From a bacterium (lineage in GTDB: Bacteria; Bacteroidota; Ignavibacteria; Kapaibacteriales; UBA7675): DNA of 64,000 bases. The notes beneath the pieces are model-generated. The model was not told the DNA's origin. It was given only the letters and a program-made list of their open reading frames with translations, and searched no databases. The stretch is from the NCBI GenBank assembly GCA_030430495.1, contig JAUIKM010000005.1, positions 124,001 to 188,000 of the forward strand, in the 5' to 3' direction. The position numbers and the translations under genes are program-made. Below are positions 55,730-64,000 of the stretch, piece by piece (the first letter of the stretch is position 1; each line of letters starts with the position of its first letter).

Positions 55730-58300
55730 TCACTGCACAAGTTTCATGTCTCCCAGTTCAACGACTCCGCCGTCGTTCCCAACGCTGAAGGTCTTCCGGA
55801 CCGGCGGTAAACTCAGGCGTTGCAGTTGTTCAGTGTCAAATTGAAGTACATAGACACCAGGTCCAAAACCGGATTCGTAGACGAGTCCGTCGCGGTAAAC
55901 CTTGCCGCCGCGGACGGGCACGCCGTCTTTTTGTGCAACGGTGTAACGCAGACCGGCCGCGGGGCGGCCGTCGCCGAATGACGCGGCGCCTTCAACAATG
56001 GCCGCCGGGACCATCGGAATGTCGACGCGTTTGACGCGGTTGGGATCCGTGACAATGCTGAAGGTCCGGAACGCCGGCGCGAGCAGCGGATTGAGCAAAG
56101 ACTCCGGGTTGACGCTGACGCGGTATTCGGTGTAAGGCAGCAGATCCAGAATCCGTATGACGCCGCTTTCGTCGCGTTCCACACGAACGGAGCGATCAAA
56201 ACGCACTTCCGGCTCCGTCGCGATTTCCTCGCCTTCGTCGCGCCGGCCGTTGTTGTTCAGATCGCTGAAAAAACGCACCGCGACGGCCGCACCTTCCCTG
56301 AATTGCTGGTGTGATGGGTGAAAATCCTGTGCCATGTTTTCCATGGCAAGTCCGCCGCTGACTTCCACGCGGCGGCTGTCGCCTCTCTGTGAAATGTCGT
56401 ATTCCGCTCGCGTCGTCAGCGGCGTCAGGTCATAACCAAGCGAAACACCGAAGCGCGGCGCGTTGTTGACGAGATCGTATCTGAATTCGGCGGCAAGCCT
56501 GAATCCCCGCAGGTGCCAGGAGCGCTCCAGCCCGAAGTTCAACAGCTCAAAACTTTGCTGCGTGTGATTGTAGCGCAGTTCGGCGCCGAAGGCCTGCTGT
56601 TTAAGCCAGTCCGGCATGGGTAGAATTGCGCCGGGTGTTAAACGCGCGTTCAGGCGTGACTGATAACGCGCGCCGCTCGTGCCGCCCTCGGCGGCCTGTT
56701 GTCGACGCAGCGACCCGCGCAGCCTGATACCTTCGACTGCATACCGCGCGGCAATTTCCGAATCGCTGGACAGGCGTGCGCCGCCGTCCATTTTCATCTC
56801 TGCGTCGATTTCCCAGCCGAGCCGCCGACCGAAGAGCGGCAGTGTGCCGGCGGCCTTGACACCTGCCTGCAGCAGCTCCGCGCGGGCGTCGCCGCCGGCG
56901 TCGTGTCGCCACTCAAGATCGCCGCCGAAGCGCAAGGCACGTCCGGCCTGCGTCTGAAACAAAAGGGTTGAACGCCTGAAGAGTTCGTGGCGAATTTCCG
57001 CCGTGCCGGCTTCGGACATCCGATAACGGAGGCCGGCTTCGTAGCGCAGCGTGCCGTCGCTGCCGAGTATGGATGTTACATCCGTCGTGGCCAGCGCGGA
57101 GAGGCCGTAGGAGAAATCGGCCTGCGCCGGGAGCGAACCGTCCTCGCCGATGCCCGCCGTCAACGACCAGTCGAAGGTGCGTGCGCGCAGGAAGTCGCGC
57201 GGAACGAGTGAAGTGCCGAAGATCGTGTCGCGATCGCCGTAGCGGTTGTAGCGATGCAGTTCGTAGCGCTGCGCGCCGTACAGCAGCGGCAGCGTGAAGT
57301 CGACCAGACCGCTCGTGTCGCCGCGCTGCATGCCGATGTAGCGGTTGTTTAAGTACAATTCACATTCCCAGCCGTCCGGGCATTCCGCTTCCAACGTCGT
57401 TTCATCGAACTCGGCCTCGGGCATGAGGCGCCGCGTCGAAAGGTCGATGCCGTAAACCGTCTGGTCGTCAACAGCAAAAGAGCCCACGCGAATTTGTTGC
57501 AGCGCGGCTTCGCCGACGTACAGACGCCAGCGTCCGTTGAGGTTGATATTTTGTTCACCACCGTTGCGTTTAAGGGCGTTTACATCAAAACTGTAGTCGC
57601 CGGCGAACAGCTCGCCCAGGGTTTGCAGGCTCAGCGTCATACTGGAGTTCTGTTCACCCGTGCTGAAATTCCGGTCCTGCCCGAGCCCGACTCTGTAGTT
57701 CACAAAACCGGCGTTGAACCAACTGACGGAACGCAGAAAACGCGCGCCGGGGGGCAACGCGTCCTCGTTTTTTTGCTCGAGACCACGCCGCCGTTTGCGT
57801 CTGGCGGCACCGTCGTCAATCGGAAAATTGTGTTGGGAGATGATCGAAGCGCGCAATTCGTTGAAGTTGAAGTTAATGGTAATGTCCAGCAGCAATTCAA
57901 GCGTTTGACTGTCCGCGTGCAGTTCAACCGCTCCGGCGAGCGTCAGAGCCTCACGTAAACGCGTGGTGTCGCTGCCGGCAATGACTGTGCCATCGGCGTG
58001 AAAACTCAAGTCGCTCCCGGCCCACTGCCGGTCGATCGTTGCCGTGCTGTCCTCCGCCCGGTAGGCAAAACGTGCGCCGAGCGCGTTGCAGACTTCGCCG
58101 AGCGGCAGCAGCAATTCCATATCGTCGCTGAACAGCGCATCCACGTAGGTGCGCACAAGCCGTTTGTACGACAGCTCAACGGCCATCTCTTCGTATGCCG
58201 CATTCAAACCCGTTGGCAAACAAAAAGTCATCGGTGCAATCAGAACAGCCGTCAAACAGGCGCGGATTAAACAAAAGTGTGTTCTCTGACGGCGTAACAT
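55730..58300 (-). CDS. Usher-like outer-membrane protein of a surface-fibre operon
   Basis: ATG 58300 (856 aa) has GGAG 5 nt upstream; an ATG 15 bp earlier is less likely. A signal peptide (to LNAAYEE) is followed by a small N-terminal domain with YVDALFSDDMELLLPLGEVCNALG, which recalls copper-amine-oxidase-N-like folds. A long barrel region of alternating strands follows (~180-640), for example RLYVGEAALQQIRVGSF and LYLNNRYIGMQRGDTSG. The end has Ig/plug-like units with FFSDLNNNGRRDEGEEIA, EVRFDR, YTEYRVSVNPESL and VEGAASFGDGRPAAGLRY, as in TcfC/PapC-related ushers. It is last in an operon with a PapD-like chaperone and a DUF4402 pilin, so export and anchoring of that subunit is the likely role. 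Confidence 0.75.
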   Translation of the reverse strand: MLRRQRTHFCLIRACLTAVLIAPMTFCLPTGLNAAYEEMAVELSYKRLVRTYVDALFSDDMELLLPLGEVCNALGARFAYRAEDSTATIDRQWAGSDLSFHADGTVIAGSDTTRLREALTLAGAVELHADSQTLELLLDITINFNFNELRASIISQHNFPIDDGAARRKRRRGLEQKNEDALPPGARFLRSVSWFNAGFVNYRVGLGQDRNFSTGEQNSSMTLSLQTLGELFAGDYSFDVNALKRNGGEQNINLNGRWRLYVGEAALQQIRVGSFAVDDQTVYGIDLSTRRLMPEAEFDETTLEAECPDGWECELYLNNRYIGMQRGDTSGLVDFTLPLLYGAQRYELHRYNRYGDRDTIFGTSLVPRDFLRARTFDWSLTAGIGEDGSLPAQADFSYGLSALATTDVTSILGSDGTLRYEAGLRYRMSEAGTAEIRHELFRRSTLLFQTQAGRALRFGGDLEWRHDAGGDARAELLQAGVKAAGTLPLFGRRLGWEIDAEMKMDGGARLSSDSEIAARYAVEGIRLRGSLRRQQAAEGGTSGARYQSRLNARLTPGAILPMPDWLKQQAFGAELRYNHTQQSFELLNFGLERSWHLRGFRLAAEFRYDLVNNAPRFGVSLGYDLTPLTTRAEYDISQRGDSRRVEVSGGLAMENMAQDFHPSHQQFREGAAVAVRFFSDLNNNGRRDEGEEIATEPEVRFDRSVRVERDESGVIRILDLLPYTEYRVSVNPESLLNPLLAPAFRTFSIVTDPNRVKRVDIPMVPAAIVEGAASFGDGRPAAGLRYTVAQKDGVPVRGGKVYRDGLVYESGFGPGVYVLQFDTEQLQRLSLPPVRKTFSVGNDGGVVELGDMKLVQ

Positions 58301-58335
58301 GACTTCTCCGCACAAATGTTAATGCGTCCGTTTGG

Positions 58336-59187
58336 TCAGTTGCGGTCGATGCCGGAGTTCAGTTGAAACGTCCAGGAAGTGGACAGCGGGTCCATGGCAA
58401 TGACAAAACGATCTTCCAGGCCTTCGCGCTGCGGCGACAACTCAAAGTCGACGGTATAAAGCCCGGGCAGCAATTGATCGCGCTCAAATGCAAACTGTTT
58501 AACATTGTCAAAAAAGACGGCGGCGGGAGCGGTAATGCTGCGCACAACTTCGCCGGACGAATTTTTCAGGGTGCAGGTGGCGCTGCCGTAAAACGGAGGG
58601 TGTAGTTCACAGCTGATGGCGTGGCTGAGAATGACTTTGTCGTCCTCAAAATCCACCTTGTGGTCGCCGAGTGAAAGTTGCGGCGTCGGCGCGTCGTGTT
58701 TGAACAGAACGGGCACAACCTGTGCAATTGAAAAATCCAGTTGTGCGCCTACCTGCTGCGTACCTTCCGTCTGCAATTCAACGTTCGTGCGCGAGACAAC
58801 CATTAAACGTCCCCAGAACGCGCCGTCGGGCAGGCCGGCGGGCGGACGAACCATTATGCGCACATTCTGCCGTTCGCCCGGCGCCAGGGTCATGCGCCGT
58901 GGAAACACTTTTGTCCATTTAATAAGTGAATAAACGCCTTTTTCTTCGCGCGGCTCGTAGTTGATAAACATCGTGCCGCTGCTGTCCAGATCTGGATAGG
59001 CAAAGCGCATCTGCAGGTCGACTTCGCGTACGTCGGAAGTCTGGTTAACAAGAATGACGGTCGCAATCGGCTGGTTTTTCTCGATAAATACCGAGGTCGG
59101 TGCAACGATCAACTGGGCCTGCAGGCTGACGGCAGCAATGACAAAACAAGAGATCAGAGCGGGGATCAGACGGTAGCGGCTTGACAT
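58336..59187 (-). CDS. PapD-like periplasmic chaperone
   Basis: The 283-aa protein (AGGAGA 2 nt before ATG) has a signal peptide (to SLQAQ). The first Ig domain carries the chaperone pattern LIVAPTSVFIEKNQPIATVILVNQTSDVREVDL and RRMTLAPGERQNVRIMVRPPAGLPDG. A second beta-rich domain follows. The conserved Arg/Lys that hold the subunit tail in Proteobacterial chaperones are not obvious, so this is a distant form. It starts 93 bp after the pilin, behind a hairpin, and is followed 35 bp later by the usher-like gene. It should hold the DUF4402 subunit in the periplasm. Confidence 0.8.
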   Translation of the reverse strand: MSSRYRLIPALISCFVIAAVSLQAQLIVAPTSVFIEKNQPIATVILVNQTSDVREVDLQMRFAYPDLDSSGTMFINYEPREEKGVYSLIKWTKVFPRRMTLAPGERQNVRIMVRPPAGLPDGAFWGRLMVVSRTNVELQTEGTQQVGAQLDFSIAQVVPVLFKHDAPTPQLSLGDHKVDFEDDKVILSHAISCELHPPFYGSATCTLKNSSGEVVRSITAPAAVFFDNVKQFAFERDQLLPGLYTVDFELSPQREGLEDRFVIAMDPLSTSWTFQLNSGIDRN

Positions 59188-59238
59188 GGCATCTCCTGGT
59201 AAAAATGGAATGAGTGTTAAATTCAGTGGGTAAAAATG

Positions 59239-59269
59239 AAAAAGGGGGAGTGAAGGCTCCCCCCTTTTT
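59239..59269 (-). terminator. Internal hairpin between pilin and chaperone genes
   Basis: AAAAAGGGGGAG pairs with CTCCCCCCTTTTT around a 6-nt loop, and TTTTT follows on the minus strand. It would let the pilin be made in excess of chaperone and usher by partial termination. Confidence 0.85.
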
Positions 59270-59280
59270 GCCGCCGGGTA

Positions 59281-59772
59281 TCACAGGTCGTATTCCACGT
59301 TGAAGGAAACCGTTCCCGTGTAGAATCCCGGAGCCTGATCGGCCGCTACGTCGATTGTTCCACCCAGATAAAGGAAATGATTGCCGTCGCTGTTCAATGC
59401 CACCGCGCTGCCGCTTGCCATGGCCGATGCAGCTTGTGCATTGTCTGCCGCGTTGTTTTTAACGTCTTCGGAGAAGGGCAGTTGATTGCCGTCGATCGTT
59501 TCAAGATTGGCCGGGGAGGTGTAGCTGACGATGACGTCGTAGAATTCCTGACCCGTAATCGTCAGTTTAACCGCGCGGCTGTCTTCCGTTTCGATCTTGA
59601 CCTGGCCGATGCCCTGAGCGACCGTTCCGAAGTCGAGGTCCTGATTTTTCTCAATGCGCAGGGACTTAATCACAACCGTCGTACATTGGACGTCTTCAGA
59701 AGCGTTATCCTGAGCAAAAGCGATTCCACTTGCGAATGCAAAGGCAGCGAGGGTAAGAATGATGCGTTTCAT
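59281..59772 (-). CDS. DUF4402 fimbrial-subunit-like protein
   Basis: The 163-aa protein (GGAG 9 nt before ATG) has a signal peptide (MKRIILTLAAFAFASGIAFA). The DUF4402 pattern follows: VIKSLRIEKNQDLDFGTVAQG, KLTITGQEFYDVIVSY, FLYLGGTIDVAADQAPGFYTGTVSFNVEYDL. DUF4402 proteins are small, pilin-like secreted subunits of the chaperone-usher kind, including in non-Proteobacteria. It is the first and probably most highly expressed gene of the operon, because a terminator lies behind it. A single-domain response regulator lies 84 bp upstream on the same strand. Confidence 0.88.
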   Translation of the reverse strand: MKRIILTLAAFAFASGIAFAQDNASEDVQCTTVVIKSLRIEKNQDLDFGTVAQGIGQVKIETEDSRAVKLTITGQEFYDVIVSYTSPANLETIDGNQLPFSEDVKNNAADNAQAASAMASGSAVALNSDGNHFLYLGGTIDVAADQAPGFYTGTVSFNVEYDL

Positions 59773-59856
59773 AGTACATACTCCATGTGAATAAATGAGA
59801 TAGAAATCAGATGCTATGCATCGTGTAATAATGTGTCTGTGTTGTTAACAAAGTTT

Positions 59857-60279
59857 TCAATGGTACATGCCGGTTCGGCCGTAGGAGCCAATCATAAGAT
59901 CGTCCAGCGGCCCGCGGACAAAGATTCGTCGTATGGACTGAACGAGGGCGGAGTAATTCTCGAACTTGGGAATGTATCCTTCCGCGCCCAGTTCCAGCGC
60001 TTCTTCCATCGAACTCACGTAGTCGTCGGCAGTAAACATCACTACCGGAATGTGCTGCGTGTAGCGGCCCTGTTTTAACGTGCGCAGCAATTGGAGTCCG
60101 TCACGTCCGGGCATGTGCAGGTCGAGCAGAATAAGGTCGGGCTTTTCCGACACGGCCATGTTAAATCCCTCTTTGGCGTTCGGCGCGGAGAGTGCGACGT
60201 GACCGGCGTTTGTTAAACTGCGTTCCGCCCACATTCGCACACAGGCGTCGTCGTCGATCAACAGTATCTTCAGCTTCAT
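59857..60279 (-). CDS. Single-domain response regulator (CheY-like)
   Basis: ATG 60279 (140 aa) has GGAG 8 nt upstream. All receiver landmarks are present: KILLIDDDACVR (acidic pocket), LILLDLHMPGRDG (phospho-Asp), VVMFTADD (Thr) and GYIPKFENY (Lys). No output domain follows; the last 25 residues (IFVRGPLDDLMIGSYGRTGMYH) are not a known motif. It lies 84 bp upstream of the DUF4402 pilin operon on the same strand and is divergent to a histidine kinase. It could therefore relay phosphate from that kinase, but the target is unproven. Confidence 0.92.
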   Translation of the reverse strand: MKLKILLIDDDACVRMWAERSLTNAGHVALSAPNAKEGFNMAVSEKPDLILLDLHMPGRDGLQLLRTLKQGRYTQHIPVVMFTADDYVSSMEEALELGAEGYIPKFENYSALVQSIRRIFVRGPLDDLMIGSYGRTGMYH

Positions 60280-60627
60280 GGTCCGCTCCACCTGGTCTGA
60301 TTTGTCGGCGCTTCCGGTTGATTAGAGTTTCGATCGCGTCGACATCCAGGACTGTACAAAGGGCGTGCCAATAATGCCGGCACGTGGCGGCGATCGCCTA
60401 ACTACAGGAAAATCAATTAGTTATGGAGACTGCCGTCGCGGGTCTACAACCTGTGCTCATTTCGGTGAATTATCAACATCGTTTACAGTTTTTGGTGGTA
60501 TCTGATGCCCCGAATGTGTATTTTCAGCGGCAAGGCGTGTAGTCATGCGGTCTGCCGAGTGCATGTACACAGAGTTCATAGGCTGTAAACGCTGTTTATA
60601 CCGGTCGCGGATCGACGCGGAGGGGAA
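60280..60627. other. Divergent intergenic gap
   Basis: This lies between the response regulator and the histidine kinase and should hold both promoters. I see no recognisable sigma54 or other box. Confidence 0.45.
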
Positions 60628-62709
60628 ATGAGATATCGCGTATTGATTGCTGATGACGAACCGGCTTCGGCGCGTTTGCTGCGTCGCCTCGTGGAAAAGC
60701 TGAACCACGACGTTATTGCGCTGGCGTCAACCACCACGGAGGCCGTGGAACTGTGTGGCCTGGACAGGCCGGACATCGTCCTGATGGACGTGACATTCAA
60801 GTCGTCGGAATTGCAGGGGCCGGAGGCGGCCCTGCAGTTGTACGAGCAGTTTAATCTGCCGGTGATCTTTGTCAGCGCCATCGACGACGAACGTCTGTAT
60901 CGCATCGTCGTAGAAGCCAAGGCTTACGGCTATATCGTCAAGCCGCCCGAACCGCATCAGCTGCGTTTGTCGTTGGAGCTCAGTTATCATCGCAATTCGC
61001 TGGAGCACAGGCTGCACAGCAGTCAGGCGCAGTTTGCGGCCGCCCTGCGCTCATCGCTCGACGCGGTGGTCACAATTAATGCGGAAGGCAATATCGTTGA
61101 ATTTAACCCGGCGGCGGAATCGATTTTTGGCCGGCAGCGCTCTGAAGTCATCGGCCGCAGCATGTCTCACATCATTATCCCGCCCAAATACCGCACCTTG
61201 CACGCGGAAGGCCTTGCGCGCTATTTTGCCACCGGTGAAGGACCGGTACTCGGCCGCCGTATTGAAATTGAAGCCATGCGCCACGACGGCGAGGTGTTTC
61301 CTGTTGAACTTGCCATCAATCCCTTTACTGTTGACGGCCGGGTCTTTTTTACGGCCTATGTGCGCGATATTACGGAACGCAAGGCTGTTGAACAGTCGAT
61401 CAAACAGCGCGATCGACTTTTGAGCGGCGCGGCGCGCGCCACGGATGCACTGCTGCAGTCCTCCGATTTTGATTCGGCTATTCAACGGACGCTCAGCATT
61501 CTGGGCGAAACCATCGAAGCCGGCTCCATTTGTGTGTTTGGCGGGGTGGACTATGTTAATACGCCGGTGTCCGCTCAGATTGACTACATTTGGTCGGGCA
61601 AGGACAGCTCGACGGCGGCGCGGCCGGCCGGAATTCCGCCGGAGTTGCTGCAGCTGATTGAGACGCATCGCGCAACGCTTGCAAAGGGCGCGCCTGTGGA
61701 GACCGACATTGTCTTTGCTGATCCTGACCAATCCGAATGCCTTTCTTGTTTGTCATTGATGTTGCTGCCTTTCGGTATGAACGACTCGTTTACGGGCCTG
61801 CTGATCATCGGCTTCGGAGACTCTGTCAAATCCTGGGCTTCCGGCGAATCTGAAATTCTGCAGTCCCTGGCCGGGAGTATCGGCGGCGCTTATGCCCGCC
61901 GCCGGACGCTGGAGGAGTTGCAGGAATCGCGTCGCTCGCTGCAGGAAAAAGTCGCGGCGCTTAAACAACGCGAGGAAGAGCTGCGGCAGACGACGGCGCT
62001 GCTCGTGCGGCGTGAAAAGCTGGCAAACCTCGGTTCGATCGCCGGGATGATTGCTCATGAGATCAACAGTCCGCTCGGCGCCATTATTAACAGCGCCGAA
62101 CGGTTGAAGGCCGAAGAAATCGATGCGGAGGCGCGCGAACGCAATACAAACCTGATACTCAAAGCGGGCATCCGCTGTAAAAGTGTCGTCGGCAAATTTT
62201 TGCTGAGCGTGCGTCCGTCCGCCGAGAAAAACGTTTGCCGGTTGGGCGTTGTGCTCGAAGACTGGTTTGAGCTGTACGGCAAACACTTTGAACATCTGGG
62301 CATTGACGTCAGGGCGCATCGCGACGGCGACTGCACGATCGGACTGGACTATACCGAGTGCAGTCAGATTCTGACAAATCTGATGTTCAATGCACGTGAT
62401 GCGCTGCTGGACGCCGGTGTTAAACAACCGCTCGTCGAGGTTTCAATCTCTTGTGACCGGCAATACGGGCGTATCGATATTCGCGACAACGGTCCTGGTT
62501 TTGCGAACAACATTCTCACAAGCGCTCTGGATCCCTTTGTGACGAGCAAGGGAGAAGGCAAGGGGACGGGGTTGGGTTTGTTTATTGTGCAGAATATCGT
62601 GTCGAGCGCCGGAGGCGTTCTGCAGTACGGGAATCTCAATGGCGGGGCGCACGTGGAAATTCATATTCCAATAGCGGACGAACAGGCAGCGGCGGGAGGT
62701 ACGGAATGA
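60628..62709 (+). CDS. Sensor histidine kinase with N-terminal receiver, PAS and GAF-like domains
   Basis: The 693-aa protein starts after GGAGGGGAA. Domain order: receiver (1-125; phospho-Asp D54 in LMDVTF, Lys in IVKPPEP), PAS with PAC end (~135-255; VVTINAEGNIVEFNPAAESIFG, FTAYVRDITERK), GAF-like (~265-425), a coiled coil (425-465), and the kinase core. In the core H477 lies in GMIAHEINSPLGA and the N-box in LTNLMFNARDAL. DIRDNGPGF and GKGTGLGLFIV complete the ATP site. There is no membrane segment, so it senses a cytoplasmic signal. Its stop overlaps the start of the NtrC-type gene by 4 bp (ATGA), making them a cognate pair. Confidence 0.93.
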   Translation: MRYRVLIADDEPASARLLRRLVEKLNHDVIALASTTTEAVELCGLDRPDIVLMDVTFKSSELQGPEAALQLYEQFNLPVIFVSAIDDERLYRIVVEAKAYGYIVKPPEPHQLRLSLELSYHRNSLEHRLHSSQAQFAAALRSSLDAVVTINAEGNIVEFNPAAESIFGRQRSEVIGRSMSHIIIPPKYRTLHAEGLARYFATGEGPVLGRRIEIEAMRHDGEVFPVELAINPFTVDGRVFFTAYVRDITERKAVEQSIKQRDRLLSGAARATDALLQSSDFDSAIQRTLSILGETIEAGSICVFGGVDYVNTPVSAQIDYIWSGKDSSTAARPAGIPPELLQLIETHRATLAKGAPVETDIVFADPDQSECLSCLSLMLLPFGMNDSFTGLLIIGFGDSVKSWASGESEILQSLAGSIGGAYARRRTLEELQESRRSLQEKVAALKQREEELRQTTALLVRREKLANLGSIAGMIAHEINSPLGAIINSAERLKAEEIDAEARERNTNLILKAGIRCKSVVGKFLLSVRPSAEKNVCRLGVVLEDWFELYGKHFEHLGIDVRAHRDGDCTIGLDYTECSQILTNLMFNARDALLDAGVKQPLVEVSISCDRQYGRIDIRDNGPGFANNILTSALDPFVTSKGEGKGTGLGLFIVQNIVSSAGGVLQYGNLNGGAHVEIHIPIADEQAAAGGTE

Positions 62710-64000
62710 ATATCGACAACTCCATGAAAAACACGGAAGCCGTTCCGGTTAACATTCTGGTGGTGGAAGACGACGAATTTGCGATGGAGAACATCCTGAT
62801 CACATTTGACGGCGACGACTGGAAACTCACCCCGACGGGTACGGCGCAGCAGGCCCTTAACAAACTGGAGCAGCGGGAATTTGATTTGCTGATTACGGAC
62901 GTCAAGCTGCCCGGGATGAATGGCATCAGTCTGGTTGAAGAATGTATCCGCCGCGGCCGGGAGATGAAATACATTGTGATAACCGGCTACGCGGACGAAG
63001 AGTCGGTCATCCGCGCGCTGCAGTTGGGCGTCAACGAATTCCTCAAAAAGCCCTATCGCAATCACGAGCTGCGCGCAGCCGTGCAGCGACAGCTTGACAC
63101 GCTGGCATTGGAGCGCGAAAACAAACGTCTGCATCAACGCCTGGAGCGTGAAAACGCCGTGCTGCGCGACCAGGTGAGGCAGGCCGACGGCAACGCTCCG
63201 CAGAGCGGCATTGTGGGAACCTCGCCGGCAATGTTAAAGAATGTCAGGCAGGCGGACAAAGTGGCGCAGTTTGCCGTTAATGCAATGATCAACGGTGAGA
63301 GTGGAACCGGAAAGGAGGTCTTTGCGCAATACATTCACCGCACCGGCGTGCGCAGCAGCGGACCGTTCATTCCCGTTAACTGTGCCGCGCTGTCGGCGTC
63401 GCTGATTGAGTCGGAGTTGTTCGGCTACGAAAAGGGCGCGTTTACCGGCGCCAACCAGGCGCGCGCCGGCCTGTTTGAAGCAGCCGACGGCGGTATTCTG
63501 TTTCTGGACGAAGTGACCGAACTGCCTTTTGATTTGCAGGCCAAACTGCTGCGCAGTCTGGAAACGCAGACCATCCGCCGGCTGGGCGGCAGCGAACTGA
63601 TAAAAGTCGACGTGCAGGTGTTAAGCGCCTGCAACCGCGACATTCCGGAAGCAATTGAGCAGAAGCAATTTCGCGAGGATCTCTATCACCGCCTCGCCAC
63701 GGTCGAGCTCACGCTGCAGCCCCTGCGCGAGCGCATGCAGGATTTTGACCTTCTGTTGAACCACTTTGTGGAGCGTCTGCAGCCACGCTACAACATTCCA
63801 TTCCCGCCGATGCCGGCGGATATTAACGAGCGGCTCAAGTCGTTGCCCTGGCGCGGCAACGTGCGTCAGCTGGTGAACTTTGTTAACAAGTGGTATCTGT
63901 TCGGTGACAGTGCCACGGTGACAGACATTGAACGCTGGCTGGGCGCGGATCAGGACCAGAGCGATAGTGTACCGCTCAAAAGCTGGATGCGTTTTGACTT
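62706..64000 (+). CDS. NtrC-family sigma54-dependent response regulator (cut by window edge)
   Basis: The gene starts at ATG 62706, overlapping the kinase stop, and runs off the right edge. The receiver is at ~15-130 (D65 in LLITDVKLPG; Lys in FLKKPYRN). A coiled-coil linker precedes the AAA+ domain: GESGTGKE (Walker A), GYEKGAFTGA (the sigma54-contact loop), ILFLDEV (Walker B), FREDLYHRLATVEL and LPWRGNVRQL. The DNA-binding helix-turn-helix would lie beyond the window. It must activate sigma54 promoters on phosphorylation by the kinase. The regulon is unknown; the neighbouring fibre operon is one candidate. Confidence 0.95.
   Translation, partial: MNIDNSMKNTEAVPVNILVVEDDEFAMENILITFDGDDWKLTPTGTAQQALNKLEQREFDLLITDVKLPGMNGISLVEECIRRGREMKYIVITGYADEESVIRALQLGVNEFLKKPYRNHELRAAVQRQLDTLALERENKRLHQRLERENAVLRDQVRQADGNAPQSGIVGTSPAMLKNVRQADKVAQFAVNAMINGESGTGKEVFAQYIHRTGVRSSGPFIPVNCAALSASLIESELFGYEKGAFTGANQARAGLFEAADGGILFLDEVTELPFDLQAKLLRSLETQTIRRLGGSELIKVDVQVLSACNRDIPEAIEQKQFREDLYHRLATVELTLQPLRERMQDFDLLLNHFVERLQPRYNIPFPPMPADINERLKSLPWRGNVRQLVNFVNKWYLFGDSATVTDIERWLGADQDQSDSVPLKSWMRFD

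Overview
The window is GC-rich bacterial DNA of the Bacteroidota/Chlorobiota/Ignavibacteriota type (FCB group). The main evidence is several secreted proteins ending in type IX secretion (T9SS) type-A sorting domains with the PNPA/PNPH signature: the three caspase-like proteins, the Asp-box protein and the small protein at 46372. Outer-membrane barrels, lipoproteins and an OmpH/Skp-like chaperone show a Gram-negative envelope. I see no rRNA, tRNA, CRISPR array, transposase or phage gene. Genus and species cannot be read from the sequence.

Layout. 1-10168 (minus strand): three tandem paralogues of a large secreted clan-CD cysteine peptidase with a calcium-binding loop, a beta-helix and a T9SS tail; the first is cut by the window edge. 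10803-17247: a membrane-anchored dihaem cytochrome c, a 1.5 kb repeat-rich gap, and a 1306-aa secreted Asp-box propeller protein. 17402-25718: mixed housekeeping and accessory genes, including a methyltransferase, a TetR/aldo-keto reductase unit with a duplicated palindromic operator, a lipoprotein hydrolase with a beta-barrel, a membrane-bound AraC regulator, a patatin and a DUF1287 lipoprotein. 26714-34219: a propeller protein, an OmpH-like chaperone, a cyclase, an RlaP-type nucleotidyltransferase and a rimB/rimK/desuccinylase-like triad. 34220-37814: a degraded stretch with broken genes and two RhiA-like paralogues, one broken.

38306-45275 (minus strand) is a tight five-gene operon: class III aminotransferase, nitrilase-type amidohydrolase, VOC protein, a long Orn/Lys/Arg-decarboxylase-fold enzyme and an ATP-grasp ligase. 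It looks like an uncharacterised amine or polyamine pathway and is my main candidate for an undescribed system. 46372-51941 holds a minimal T9SS protein, a DUF1801 protein, a lipoprotein followed by two tandem paralogues of a family I do not recognise, and a DUF2164 protein. 52084-55602 has two paralogous porin-like barrels flanking an exported beta-carbonic anhydrase. 55730-59772 (minus) is a chaperone/usher-like surface-fibre operon with a DUF4402 pilin and an internal terminator. 59857 to the end is signalling: a single-domain response regulator, a REC-PAS-GAF-type histidine kinase and an NtrC-type sigma54 activator cut by the window edge.

Two DNA-level patterns run across the window. TTAA is strikingly common for such GC-rich DNA, and every TTA leucine codon I noticed is followed by A. 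A palindromic, TACGTA-flanked repeat recurs in intergenic DNA.
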